In this document: piece by piece, positions 47,659 through 56,797 of the stretch
Position numbering within the stretch: the stretch's first letter is position 1
How the letters are laid out: every line of letters begins with the position of its first letter
From: a bacterium
Lineage (GTDB): Bacteria; Bacillota; Bacilli; Lactobacillales; Streptococcaceae
DNA length: 64,000 nucleotides
NCBI GenBank assembly: GCA_905221115.1
Contig: CAJNBX010000001.1
Coordinates: 248,001 to 312,000 of the forward strand
Reading direction: 5' to 3'
Position numbers and translations under genes: made by a program
Notes under the pieces: model-generated
What the model was told of the DNA's origin: nothing
The model's input: only the letters and a program-made list of their open reading frames with translations
The model's database searches: none

Positions 47659-47747
47659 ACACAATACCTCCATGTTATCATAGTTTACTTTATATAGTAT
47701 ACTTTATTTCAGAAAAAAAGTAAACCATTTCACTCATTTTCCCTACT

Positions 47748-48506
47748 TTATTCAAAGAGTTGATAATAATCAGAGATTTTCATTTTTGCTTTTTCTTCTT
47801 GTTTCAAATCTTGGATAACCCGTCCTTCTTTCATGACAATTAAGCGATTACCATATTTGAGAGCATCTTCCATATGATGGGTAATCATAAGGGCTGTCAG
47901 CTGGTCTTTCTTGACAAATTCATCCGTCAATTCCATGAGTGCGACACTGGTCTTTGGATCAAGAGCTGCAGTATGCTCGTCTAACAAGAGTAATTCAGGA
48001 CGCTTCAAGGTTACCATCAAGAGACTCAAAGCCTGTCTTTGCCCACCTGATAAGAACTCAATCGGTGTATTCAAGTGTTTCTCAAGACCATTTCCTACTT
48101 TTTCAATAGTTGCCTGAAATTCATCCTTATAACTAGTCAAGCGTCGTGGTAACAATCCACGCTTTTCACCACGAAACTTGGCAATCAAGAGATTCTCTGC
48201 CACTGTCATACGAGGAGCTGTCCCCATCTTTGGATCTTGGAAGACTCTAGACAGATACTTAGCCCGCTTTTCTGGTGAAAACTTGGTAACATCTTCACCC
48301 AAAATACGGATGGTTCCACTGGTTAGTGATAAAGTTCCTGCAATAATATTAAAAAGAGTTGATTTACCAGCACCATTTCCACCCAAAATCGTGATGAAAT
48401 CCTGTTCAAAAATTTCTAAGGAAACATCATTTAAAATAATCTTTTCTTCATCAAAGCCATTTTTAACAACTTTGGTTGCGTTTTTTAATTCTACAATTGC
48501 TGTCAT
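47748..48506 (-). CDS. Tryptophan ABC transporter, ATP-binding protein (TrpZ-like)
   Basis: 252 residues. Walker A GGNGAGKSTLF (~42), signature EFLSGGQRQALSLLMVTL, Walker B LLLLDEHTAALD, with His replacing the usual Pro after Glu, as in this urea/LIV-like subfamily. Overlaps the permease gene by four bases (ATGA). With the permease and receptor it forms the transporter controlled by the Trp T-box at 50632-50871. Confidence 0.9.
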   Translation of the reverse strand: MTAIVELKNATKVVKNGFDEEKIILNDVSLEIFEQDFITILGGNGAGKSTLFNIIAGTLSLTSGTIRILGEDVTKFSPEKRAKYLSRVFQDPKMGTAPRMTVAENLLIAKFRGEKRGLLPRRLTSYKDEFQATIEKVGNGLEKHLNTPIEFLSGGQRQALSLLMVTLKRPELLLLDEHTAALDPKTSVALMELTDEFVKKDQLTALMITHHMEDALKYGNRLIVMKEGRVIQDLKQEEKAKMKISDYYQLFE

Positions 48507-49369
48507 TTGCTTAATTTGGCTCCTTTCAAGATTGTTTGCTTAAATGTTGGAATCATGAGGCAGACTGCTAAAATCAAGGCACTGTACAAACGAAGGTAAC
48601 TTGTATTAAAGCCAAGAGCGATAACTGCCCACACTAAGAATTGATAAGCGATAGAACCCACAACGATGGCAATCAGACGCTCTGCCAAGCTCAAACTCTT
48701 GAAGATAACTTCTCCAATAATCAAGCTTGCAAGCCCCACAACGATAACCCCGATTCCTCGAGATACATCGGCATACCCTTCTTGCTGGGCAATGAGAGCT
48801 CCTGCAAGGGCAATCACACCATTTGATAAGACCAAGCCCATGAGCTCCATGCGTCCAGTATGAATCCCAAAACTTCTAGCCATATCAGGATTGTCACCTG
48901 TAGCAATATAGGCTTGTCCGAGTTTGGTATCCAAGAAAAAGAGCATGAGAGCAATAACAATACTCACAAAGATGAGACCTGTCAAGAGTTGATTCAAATC
49001 GGAATCAAAAGGCAAAACATCCTGAATTTGCTTGGTTCCAAGCAGGCCTAAATTCGCACGTCCCATAATCAAGAGCATGATAGAGTGACAAGAAGTCATC
49101 ACCAAAATCCCTGAGAGCAAGGTTGGAATCTTCCCTTTTGTATAAAGAAGTCCTGCTGCCATTCCAGCCAAACAACCGGCTCCAACAGCAACAATTGTCG
49201 CTAGAAATGGGTTCATGCCTTTGGTTATCAGAGTGACAGCAACAGCTCCCCCAAGAGGGAAGGAACCTTCTGTCGTCATATCTGGAAAGTTTAAAATCCT
49301 AAATGTCATAAAGATTCCCAGACCTAAAATAGCCCAGACAAATCCTTGAGAAATAATAGATAATATCAT
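48503..49369 (-). CDS. Tryptophan ABC transporter, permease (TrpY-like)
   Basis: 288 residues, about eight membrane segments, BPD_transp_2 (LivH-like) family: MILSIISQGFVWAILGLGIF start, FPDMTTEGSFPLGGAVAVTL, SHSIMLLIMGRANLG. The longer open frame to 49438 runs back through the terminator hairpin upstream and is not used; the ATG at 49369 has a weak AAGAAACAG site. Confidence 0.88.
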   Translation of the reverse strand: MILSIISQGFVWAILGLGIFMTFRILNFPDMTTEGSFPLGGAVAVTLITKGMNPFLATIVAVGAGCLAGMAAGLLYTKGKIPTLLSGILVMTSCHSIMLLIMGRANLGLLGTKQIQDVLPFDSDLNQLLTGLIFVSIVIALMLFFLDTKLGQAYIATGDNPDMARSFGIHTGRMELMGLVLSNGVIALAGALIAQQEGYADVSRGIGVIVVGLASLIIGEVIFKSLSLAERLIAIVVGSIAYQFLVWAVIALGFNTSYLRLYSALILAVCLMIPTFKQTILKGAKLSK

Positions 49370-49402
49370 CTGTTTCTTAACCTTTTCTATATGATTTCTA
49401 TT

Positions 49403-49436
49403 GTAAAAAATTGGAGGAGATGTCCCCAACTCCTCC
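49403..49436 (-). terminator. Terminator between binding protein and permease
   Basis: Minus strand GGAGGAG ... CTCCTCC stem with a 10-base loop, followed by AATTTTTT; 8 bases after the receptor stop. It probably lowers permease/ATPase expression relative to the receptor. Confidence 0.75.
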
Positions 49437-49444
49437 ATTGTAGA

Positions 49445-50440
49445 TTATTCAATCACTTGTCCTGCTTCTTTTAGAACAGATTCAGGAATCGTAATACCTA
49501 GCTCTTGTGCCAATTTTTTGTTAATTACTGACTTACCAGTTGAAAAGACATTGACTGGGGTATCGGCTGGTTTTGCACCTTTCAAAACTTGTGCAATCAT
49601 TTTACCTGTTGCCACACCGAGATCATGTTGGTCAACTACAACTGATGCCAAACCACCTGCTTCTACCATGGCAGTTGCGCTTGGATAGATTGGTTTTTTA
49701 GCTGATTGATTGCTTGATACAACTGTTGAGAAGGCTGAAGCAATGGTGTTATCGATTGGAACCCAGATAGCATCGACCTTACTAGTCATAACATTAACTG
49801 TTGAAGCAATTTCATTTGTTGAAGGAACAGCAAATGTTTCGACTGTCAAACCTGCTTTTTCAGCATAAGCCTTAAATTCTTCAACCTGAGTTTTTGAATT
49901 ATCTTCGCTACTTGAGTAAAGGGCTCCGATTGTTTTTACATTTGGTGTAAGAGCCTTAATGAGTTCAACTTGTTGTTGAGCTGGATTGTGGTCAGATACC
50001 CCTGTAATGTTTCCACCTGGTTTTTTCAAATCTTTAACCAAGTTAGCACCGATTGGGTCTGTAATAGCAGCCATGATAACCGGTAGGTCTTTTGTTGCAC
50101 TAGCCAAACCTTGAGCAGCTGGTGTTGCAATACCAACCACAAGGTCATTCCCATTTGCAACCAATTGTTTACTCATTGTCGCAACCTTACTTTGGTCACC
50201 TTCTGAGTTCATAAAGTCAATTTTCAACTGATCATCTTTATAGCCTTCTTCTGCAAGTCCATCTTGAATCCCTTTATAAATTAAGTCAAGAGATGGATGG
50301 CTCACAAACTGAAGAACACCAACTTTGGCAACTTTCTTCTCATTCTTAGCTTCTGGTTTATTCATTGAAGAGTAAATCAAGCTTCCTGCTACTAAGACTG
50401 CTAATGCAGCAATAATTCCAATTAAACGTTTATTTTTCAT
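49445..50440 (-). CDS. trpX: Tryptophan ABC transporter, substrate-binding protein (TrpX-like)
   Basis: 331 residues, ABC_sub_bind family: VGVLQFVSHPSLDLIYKGIQ (~41), VGIATPAAQGLASATKDLPV, AITDPIGANLV, VWVPIDNTIAS-like segment, PIYPSATAMVEAGGLASVVV. The N-terminal hydrophobic segment (LIGIIAALAVLVAGSLIY) has Ser where a lipobox Cys would stand, so it is probably membrane-anchored rather than lipidated. Specificity for tryptophan is inferred from the upstream T-box with UGG specifier. AAGGAG ribosome site. Confidence 0.9.
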   Translation of the reverse strand: MKNKRLIGIIAALAVLVAGSLIYSSMNKPEAKNEKKVAKVGVLQFVSHPSLDLIYKGIQDGLAEEGYKDDQLKIDFMNSEGDQSKVATMSKQLVANGNDLVVGIATPAAQGLASATKDLPVIMAAITDPIGANLVKDLKKPGGNITGVSDHNPAQQQVELIKALTPNVKTIGALYSSSEDNSKTQVEEFKAYAEKAGLTVETFAVPSTNEIASTVNVMTSKVDAIWVPIDNTIASAFSTVVSSNQSAKKPIYPSATAMVEAGGLASVVVDQHDLGVATGKMIAQVLKGAKPADTPVNVFSTGKSVINKKLAQELGITIPESVLKEAGQVIE

Positions 50441-50484
50441 TCTATTTCTCCTTTTTTATTCCTTTAAAATACTTCACTTATCTA

Positions 50485-50588
50485 ATACTCTTCGAAAATC
50501 TCTTCAAACCACGTCAGCGTCGCCTTACCGTACTCAAGTACAGCTTGCGGCTAGCTTCCTAGTTTGCTTTTTGATTTTCATTGAGTAT
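50485..50588 (+). repeat. BOX element, boxA-boxC type, in the trpX leader
   Basis: 104 bp, ATACTCTTCG to TTGAGTAT, with boxA core CGTCAGCGTCGCCTTACCGT and boxC GCTTGCGGCTAGCTTCC, no boxB. It lies between the T-box terminator and the trpX ribosome site, so it is transcribed as part of the 5' leader. Confidence 0.92.
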
Positions 50589-50618
50589 AAACAAGCGACG
50601 CCATCGTTTTCTTTCCAT
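50559..50618 (-). CDS. Small open frame after the T-box terminator, running into BOX
   Basis: MERKRWRRLFILNENQKAN, 19 residues, with an excellent GGAGG site five bases before the ATG. The last ~10 codons are BOX sequence. It could be the beheaded start of an older gene cut by BOX insertion or a translated leader peptide; one Trp codon. Not recognised; may be non-functional. Confidence 0.35.
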   Translation of the reverse strand: MERKRWRRLFILNENQKAN

Positions 50619-50631
50619 ACTAACCTCCATC

Positions 50632-50666
50632 AAAAAAGTCCTCACACAAAAAACTTGTGTGAGGAC
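50632..50666 (-). terminator. T-box regulated terminator
   Basis: GTCCTCACACAA pairs with TTGTGTGAGGAC around a short T loop, followed by six T; the competing antiterminator uses the T-box sequence upstream. Confidence 0.9.
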
Positions 50667-50871
50667 GTCGATGCGCGGTACCACCTCAATTATAGGGAAT
50701 TTCCCTATCGCTCTGTCTCGCAATAACGAGATGCACTGTAAGGTGTGCTCACCGAATTTTTATGATTTCAAATTCTAAATAACATTCAGCCCAATTTTCA
50801 TCATCATCACTTATCTGTTTTCAGCTACCACAGACTCTCTAAAAAGTTTATTATGATTACTTTTCTGAATG
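50632..50871 (-). promoter_or_regulatory. Tryptophan T-box leader
   Basis: Canonical T-box sequence AGGTGGTACCGCG (50674-50686, minus strand). Stem I is closed by CATTCAG (50865-50871) with CTGAATG (50883-class position 50783-50789 on this leader); it holds an AGTA turn on the 5' side and the specifier TGG (50791-50793), followed by the usual purine, plus an AGAGAG GA-motif in the apical part. Ends in the terminator at 50632-50666. Uncharged tRNA-Trp should promote read-through into trpX. The closing stem is read from the sequence by eye. Confidence 0.92.
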
Positions 50872-50876
50872 GTTAA

Positions 50877-50904
50877 ATTATATCATTTTTCAACTACTTG
50901 TCAA
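50877..50904 (-). promoter_or_regulatory. Promoter of the Trp T-box transcript
   Basis: Perfect TTGACA (50899-50904), 16 bp, perfect TATAAT (50877-50882) with TG extension, minus strand. Confidence 0.85.
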
Positions 50905-50935
50905 GACTCTTTTAGCATTTTTTTGAAATATTCAA

Positions 50936-50964
50936 AAACTTCCCCTATGGAAAAGAGGAAGTTT
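50936..50964 (-). terminator. ppc terminator
   Basis: Minus strand AAACTTCC ... GGAAGTTT stem followed by TTG, just downstream of the ppc stop. Confidence 0.65.
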
Positions 50965-50972
50965 GATAGGTA

Positions 50973-53669
50973 TCAGCCTGAATTACGCAATCCTGTCGCA
51001 ATTCCGTTGATGGTTGTATGGATTAATTTTTCTTGATCGCTTGATAATTCTCCTCGACGTTGACGTTTAATCAACTCCAACTGGATATAGTTGAGGATAT
51101 TAAAGTAAGGCATACGGTAATCCAAACTTGCTTTTAGATATGGATTTTCAGCCAAGAGTTCATCATAACCTTCGATAGCCAAGATGACTTCCTTGGTAAC
51201 TTGCCATTCATTTAGAATAGTCTCATAGATTGCTTTTACTTGATCATCCTCACACAGTTTGGCATATTCAAAAGCAATGTTCATATTTGATTTTGACAAG
51301 ACCATGTCAACATTTGAAAGAAGTGATTGGAAGAAAGGCCAGTTTTGGTACATATCTCGTAAGATAGCGATATTCTCTGGATTTTTATCAATAAATTCCT
51401 TGAAGCTTGAACCAACCCCATACCAGCCAGGGAACATGACACGGCTTTGCGACCATGAGAATACCCAAGGGATAGCTCGCAAACCACCGATTTCAGTAAT
51501 AGTCTTACGAGCGGCTGGACGAGAACCGATATTAAAGCTTGAAATAGCCTTGATTGGACTTGACTCGAAGAAATAATCATAGAAATGGTCATTCCCAAAG
51601 ACCAAATCACGGTAGATATCGTAACTACGGTCCACTACTTGGTCCATAATAGCTTCATAACGATTGGATGTATTGGTGTCGCTCTTCTTCTGCGTAATCA
51701 TACGGTTAATGGCTGCAGATACTAGCATTTCAAGATTATAGTAGGCCGCATCTTTATTACCGTATTTATTGCCAATTACTTCACCCTGCTCCGTCAAACG
51801 GATACGATCCTTGATTGACTTGAGCGGTTGGGAGGTGATGGCTTCATAAGTTGGTCCACCACCACGACCAACAGTACCACCACGGCCATGGAAAAAGGTA
51901 ACCTTAACGCCAAATTCATCTCCAATAGCAGTCAATTGTTGTTGAGCCTTGTAGAGGGTCCAACATGATGATAGGTAACCACCATCTTTATTACTATCAG
52001 AGTAACCAAGCATGATTTCTTGGTAGTTATTACGTGAAGCAATCCATTTCTTAGCAAGAGGAAGAGAAAGATATTCTCTCATGGTTTCTTCTGAGTGATC
52101 CAAGTCCTCAATTGTTTCAAAGAGAGGAACAATTTGGACTCGGGCTCTTTCTTTATCAACTAGTCCTACTTCTTTTAGCAAGATAGCCAATTCCAGCATG
52201 TCTGATACGCTAGTTGCATGTGAAATAATGGTTTGACGAATAACATCATCACCCAACTTATCTTTCAACTTACGAGCAGCTTTAAAGATGGCCAATTCTT
52301 TTTCAAGTAACTCTGATTTTTCAACATGAGTGGCAGAAAGAATACGTGGATCTTCTTCTAATTCTTTCAAAAGAAGCTGGCATTTTTCTTCTTCACTTAA
52401 TTCACTGTAATGAGAATGAATTCCTGCTGATTTTAAGAGTTCTGCTACACAGGCCTCATGAACACTAGAATCTTGACGCATGTCGATGGATGCCAAATAG
52501 AAACCAAAAATTTCAACTGCCTGAATCAACTCAACAAAATCACCAGAAATCAGTGCTTCGCCCTTATTTTCCAAGAGGGAATCACGGATAGTAACTAAGT
52601 CCTTATAAAAGTCATTGGCTGTTTCATAACGAGCTCCAACTTCCTTATCCTCAATCAGATAAGCTTTAGTTGCTTGGATTTTTGATTGAATATCAAACAA
52701 GGCACGACGGTAAAGCTCTTTTTCACGATAAATCGAGTTATCCTTGGATTGACGAGCCATTTCTCTGACTTGCTTACTGACATTAACAATACTGGTTGAG
52801 AGAGAGAACTCACGATAAAGTTGATAAATCTTTTCATCATAGTAGTTCATGATGACTTCACACTGGGTCATGGCAGATTTCTTCAAGGTATCTGCTGTAA
52901 CAAAGGGATTCCCATCACGGTCTCCACCAATCCACATTCCCATGGTAATTGGTTTAGGATGTTTCAACTCCAAGCCATGTTTTTTAGCCAGGCGCTTGTA
53001 CTCAGCAGTCAAATGAGGAACAGCTTTCAGAAATGAACTATTGTAGTATTCCATAACATTCGTGATTTCATTGGTAACTTTCAATTTCTTTTCACGAATC
53101 ATATCTGTCTGCATGATAATCTCGATGTAACGGCGGAGGTCATTATGCCATTTTTCCTTATTAATCAAGCCTAACTTCACATCACGGTACTTACGCAAGA
53201 GGGTGTGGATATGGTTAGTCAAATCCAGCATACTCTTACGTTGCACTTGTGTTGGATGGGCAGTCAAAACAGGGACAACATTCAAATGTTCTAAAATTTC
53301 AACCGCATTTTCTTTTTCTGCAACCATTTTGATAGTTGCTGATAACTTACCAAGATAATCTTGATCGATATTATTTTGGTGGTTGATTTCATAGGCCAAG
53401 TCCACGTCTTCTGAAATATTAATCAAGAGCGGCAAGATAGAGAAATAGCGTGAAATGTAAGCCATTTCATCATTTGTCAGACTAGTCACCAATTGGTTCA
53501 AACCTTGATAATCTTCCTGAGTTGACAATTCTTTCAACTGCATGATTTTTTCAAAAGTCTCTGGGGCAAGCATGTTTTTAGTGATATCTTCTAACAATTC
53601 TGTTAAAATCAACACTTCTTCTTGCACGACAGCTTTATTACTATAGTTTTCTAATTTTTGAAGAGACAT
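50973..53669 (-). CDS. ppc: Phosphoenolpyruvate carboxylase
   Basis: 898 residues, converting PEP and bicarbonate to oxaloacetate, an anaplerotic source of aspartate in streptococci that lack a full TCA cycle. Catalytic motifs: [13 protein letters not shown] (His ~135), [45 protein letters not shown] (mobile loop) and the C-terminal [18 protein letters not shown] site; followed by the Trp T-box unit, 24 bases after ftsW on the same strand. Confidence 0.97.
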   Translation of the reverse strand: MSLQKLENYSNKAVVQEEVLILTELLEDITKNMLAPETFEKIMQLKELSTQEDYQGLNQLVTSLTNDEMAYISRYFSILPLLINISEDVDLAYEINHQNNIDQDYLGKLSATIKMVAEKENAVEILEHLNVVPVLTAHPTQVQRKSMLDLTNHIHTLLRKYRDVKLGLINKEKWHNDLRRYIEIIMQTDMIREKKLKVTNEITNVMEYYNSSFLKAVPHLTAEYKRLAKKHGLELKHPKPITMGMWIGGDRDGNPFVTADTLKKSAMTQCEVIMNYYDEKIYQLYREFSLSTSIVNVSKQVREMARQSKDNSIYREKELYRRALFDIQSKIQATKAYLIEDKEVGARYETANDFYKDLVTIRDSLLENKGEALISGDFVELIQAVEIFGFYLASIDMRQDSSVHEACVAELLKSAGIHSHYSELSEEEKCQLLLKELEEDPRILSATHVEKSELLEKELAIFKAARKLKDKLGDDVIRQTIISHATSVSDMLELAILLKEVGLVDKERARVQIVPLFETIEDLDHSEETMREYLSLPLAKKWIASRNNYQEIMLGYSDSNKDGGYLSSCWTLYKAQQQLTAIGDEFGVKVTFFHGRGGTVGRGGGPTYEAITSQPLKSIKDRIRLTEQGEVIGNKYGNKDAAYYNLEMLVSAAINRMITQKKSDTNTSNRYEAIMDQVVDRSYDIYRDLVFGNDHFYDYFFESSPIKAISSFNIGSRPAARKTITEIGGLRAIPWVFSWSQSRVMFPGWYGVGSSFKEFIDKNPENIAILRDMYQNWPFFQSLLSNVDMVLSKSNMNIAFEYAKLCEDDQVKAIYETILNEWQVTKEVILAIEGYDELLAENPYLKASLDYRMPYFNILNYIQLELIKRQRRGELSSDQEKLIHTTINGIATGLRNSG

Positions 53670-53693
53670 AGGTAATCCTTTCCACTCTCAGCT

Positions 53694-54917
53694 CTACATA
53701 TAGTGTGATGAGTGAGCTTCTAACTCCTCATATAATTGGGCACGCTTTTCACTTGCATCAATGTTTAAGACAAAGGCGATGGCTACAGACAAGACCAGCA
53801 GGCTATTCCCTCCTTGCGATAGGAAAGGGAAGGTAACTCCTGTTGAAGGAATAATACCAGAGATTCCACCAATATTGACAAAAACCTGTACCAACATCAT
53901 CCCCCCAACTCCAATCGCCATCATAGAATTAAAGGGATTCTTAGCACGAATACCGACTAGGATAATTCGCAAAATTAAGAAAAAGACAAGGGCTAAAATC
54001 AAGCTGGCTCCTACAAATCCAAATTCTTCGATGACAATTGAAAATACAAAATCTGTATGGGCCTCTGGTAAATAGCCACGTTTTTCAATTGAATTTCCTA
54101 AACCTAGACCAAACCAGCCACCATTGACCATGGCAAAGTAGGAATTTGCGAGTTGGTGGCCTGCTCCTGCCAAATCGGCAAAGGGATTAAAATAGGCGCT
54201 GAAACGTTTAGCCACATATCCAAATACTGGAACTTTTGAAAACTTATCAACCCCTATCATATCAATAGCTGTTAAGGAAAGGGCGGAAACTCCAAACAAA
54301 AGACCGATAAAGGCTATAAACCAACGATGAGCAATCCCACTAACTGTATACATAATCAAGGCAACCAAAGCTAGGATAGTAGCATTTCCCAAATCTGGGA
54401 AAATAGCCAGACTTCCTATCATTACCAAAAGGACAAAACGCCAATCATTAAAAGCACGAGGAATCCATTGATTTTGAGTTAAAACTTGGAAATCATAGAC
54501 AGCAATTTCATCCTGTTGTTTTGAAAAGCGTTGAGCCAGGTACCAGACGATAATAATCTTCAAATATTCAGCTGGCTGAATGGTCAAAGGTCCTACCGAT
54601 ATCCAACCATAGGCTCCATTGACTGGCGTACCAATTATACGAGCCAGAGCTAAGAGAATTAGCTCAATAAACATAACAATAAATAAAAGTCGTTCTTTTC
54701 TTAAAAAATTCAGTTTCAGCTTATATATCAAGGCAATCAATATTAAACTAAATACCCAAAACATTCCCTGACTTCGAACTAATTGCAGGGCACTTTTACC
54801 TTCTTCGATTAGAATGGCACTGGTTGTAGAATAGACTACAATCAAGCCCAAAATAGATAAAAGCAAATAAGGAACTAGGATAGAATAGTTTAATAGGTGC
54901 CTCTTACTAATCTTCAT
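53694..54917 (-). CDS. ftsW: Septal peptidoglycan polymerase FtsW
   Basis: 407 residues, SEDS family with about ten membrane helices. GLIVVYSTTSA near residue 24, GPLTIQPAEYLKIIIVWYLA (~133), GLGLGNSIEKRGYLPEAHTD with the catalytic Asp region (~275), and GITFP-type GVTFPFLSQGG (~363). Works with PBP2x at the septum. Upstream of ppc, as in pneumococcus. Confidence 0.95.
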   Translation of the reverse strand: MKISKRHLLNYSILVPYLLLSILGLIVVYSTTSAILIEEGKSALQLVRSQGMFWVFSLILIALIYKLKLNFLRKERLLFIVMFIELILLALARIIGTPVNGAYGWISVGPLTIQPAEYLKIIIVWYLAQRFSKQQDEIAVYDFQVLTQNQWIPRAFNDWRFVLLVMIGSLAIFPDLGNATILALVALIMYTVSGIAHRWFIAFIGLLFGVSALSLTAIDMIGVDKFSKVPVFGYVAKRFSAYFNPFADLAGAGHQLANSYFAMVNGGWFGLGLGNSIEKRGYLPEAHTDFVFSIVIEEFGFVGASLILALVFFLILRIILVGIRAKNPFNSMMAIGVGGMMLVQVFVNIGGISGIIPSTGVTFPFLSQGGNSLLVLSVAIAFVLNIDASEKRAQLYEELEAHSSHYM

Positions 54918-55044
54918 AGTATCACCAATCTAATGAGAACAAAAGAAATTATTCCCAAATTCCGTTTATTTTCTAGTTTTGATTGCTATTATACCATTTT
55001 TTCCGAAAGAAAAAAACTCTTACCCTTAAGATAAAAGATTTTCT

Positions 55045-55073
55045 CATAAGAAAAAGAGCACTTGGCTCTTTTC
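55045..55073 (-). terminator. prsA terminator
   Basis: Minus strand AAAGAGC ... GCTCTTT followed by TTC; lies five bases after the prsA stop. Confidence 0.75.
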
Positions 55074-55077
55074 TGTT

Positions 55078-56016
55078 TTATTCTTTTGATGAACTACTTG
55101 AGCTTGAATCTCCACCACCGATATATTGAGTAAAGATATTTTGGAAGGCTTGGTCTTTAACCTTGATGTTGGCTGCTTGCAATTCTTTTCCGATGATGCT
55201 TTGAACAAATGTTGCATCGTTTTGTTTTTGGGTTAAGATAACAGTTTTTAATTTTTCTTTGTAGTCATCAATATTAGATGATTTTTCTGTTTTCTTAGTG
55301 AGTTTAACAATGTAATATTGGCTGCTGTAGGCTTGTGTACCAGCGGCTGTAATCACATCAGAAACCCCATTTACATCTAGAGCAAAAGCTGCTTTCTTAA
55401 CTTGTTCTGGTACTTCTGTTGAAGCAGAATCAAAGGTGATTTCTCCACCATTCGCTTTAGTTTTCTCATCAGTTGAGTTATCTTTGGCTAATTGAGCGAA
55501 ATCTGCACCACTTGCCTTAGCTTTTTCGAGGACTTCTTTCGCTTTATCCTCATTATCAAGACGAATGATTTGAGCCGTTACATCTGGAGTATATTCATCA
55601 AAGGCCTTCTTATAAGCATCATCTGTCAATTCAGCTTCTGCTGCCTTCTTAACTGCCAACTCAACCAATTTACTTGTACGAATTTGAGCTTTACGTGTTT
55701 CAAGAGTCATGCCTGCTTGTGACAAGACACGTTGGTAGTTCTCACCATATTGTTTTTCTTCTTCGGCAATAGTGTCGTTGACTTCTTTATCATCTACTTC
55801 TGAACCGTATTGTTTCTCAAACACTTTTTGGATGGTCAAGTTCAACAACACTTGTTGAGCTGAAGGATTGCTTTTCACTTGCTCATAAAATTGATGTTCT
55901 GTGATGACATCTCCTTTCATGCTGATAAGGTCTGCCCCTTCTGAACCTTTCGAACAAGCTGCTAAAGTTGCTACTGATAATAGTGTAATGGCACCTGCCA
56001 ATAGTTTTTTCTTCAT
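55078..56016 (-). CDS. prsA: Foldase lipoprotein PrsA (PpmA)
   Basis: 312 residues. Lipobox TLAAC (Cys ~21), helical SurA-like N-domain, and a parvulin PPIase domain (~145-245: DVTAQIIRLDNEDKAKEVLE, DFAQLAKDNSTDEKTKANGG, QYYIVKLTKK). It ends in a poly-Ser tail, DSSSSSSSKE. It helps fold secreted proteins outside the membrane. GGAG ribosome site. Confidence 0.95.
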   Translation of the reverse strand: MKKKLLAGAITLLSVATLAACSKGSEGADLISMKGDVITEHQFYEQVKSNPSAQQVLLNLTIQKVFEKQYGSEVDDKEVNDTIAEEEKQYGENYQRVLSQAGMTLETRKAQIRTSKLVELAVKKAAEAELTDDAYKKAFDEYTPDVTAQIIRLDNEDKAKEVLEKAKASGADFAQLAKDNSTDEKTKANGGEITFDSASTEVPEQVKKAAFALDVNGVSDVITAAGTQAYSSQYYIVKLTKKTEKSSNIDDYKEKLKTVILTQKQNDATFVQSIIGKELQAANIKVKDQAFQNIFTQYIGGGDSSSSSSSKE

Positions 56017-56082
56017 GTCTACTCCTTTAAGATAAGTGTTACCCTATCTATTTTACTATATTTTCTTAAATTTTTCTGAAAA

Positions 56083-56796
56083 TCATTCGCTGTCAGGCAA
56101 TTGAACGTCTGCTACATTTTTACGAAGCATGAGAATACCGTCTCCTAGAGGGACTAATGTTGCGGTGAGCACTGGATTATCTAAAGTTGCGTCAAATAGT
56201 CTTTGAAGGCCTCGATAAATGGTTCGCTGACCACGACGGACTTCCATAATGTCCTTGGCAACATCACCACCTTGGAAAATATCATCCAAGACAACCACAC
56301 CACCAACTTCCAAGTGTTTGAGGATTTCTGGCAGAAAGATGATGTATTTAGACTTGGCAGAATCCATAAATACGAAATCATAAGACTCTGTCAAGGTAGA
56401 TAAGACATCTACCGCATCTCCCTCTAGGAGTGTAATTTGCTTGCGACTGTCAAACTGGGCGAAATTTTCCTTGGCAAAACCAATCATTTCTGGATTGCGG
56501 TCAATGGTTGTAATCTTGGCATCTGGTGCATGTTCCGCCATTAAAAGAGCTGAAAAACCGATAGCCGTCCCAATTTCCAGAATGTTTTTAGGTTGTATGG
56601 TTTCCATGAGAAAACGGAAGTAAGCAACCGTTTCATGAGGAATGATGGGAATATTTTCCTTGCGAGCAAAATCTTCCAATTCTTTCAAAGAGCCTGTGAC
56701 TTGCTTTTGACGCTGGCGCATCAAGTCTACAATTTCTTCCTTGACAACAGGACGACGCATGTTATGGTTGGCATTTTTACTATACGATTCAACCAT
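56083..56796 (-). CDS. O-methyltransferase, class I SAM-dependent
   Basis: 237 residues, methyltransf_3 (catechol/caffeoyl-type) family: SAM loop NILEIGTAIGFSALLMAEHA (~76), ITLLEGDAVDVL, metal-site FVFMDSAKSKY, GGVVVLDDIFQGG. Substrate unknown; relatives modify tRNA (TrmR) or small molecules. ATG at 56796, two bases after the pepF stop; the longer frame lies inside pepF. Confidence 0.88.
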   Translation of the reverse strand: MVESYSKNANHNMRRPVVKEEIVDLMRQRQKQVTGSLKELEDFARKENIPIIPHETVAYFRFLMETIQPKNILEIGTAIGFSALLMAEHAPDAKITTIDRNPEMIGFAKENFAQFDSRKQITLLEGDAVDVLSTLTESYDFVFMDSAKSKYIIFLPEILKHLEVGGVVVLDDIFQGGDVAKDIMEVRRGQRTIYRGLQRLFDATLDNPVLTATLVPLGDGILMLRKNVADVQLPDSE

Positions 56797-56797
56797 C

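Noticed and set aside
49370-49438. N-terminal extension of the TrpY-like permease
   Set aside because: It would be encoded by the terminator hairpin; no ribosome site.
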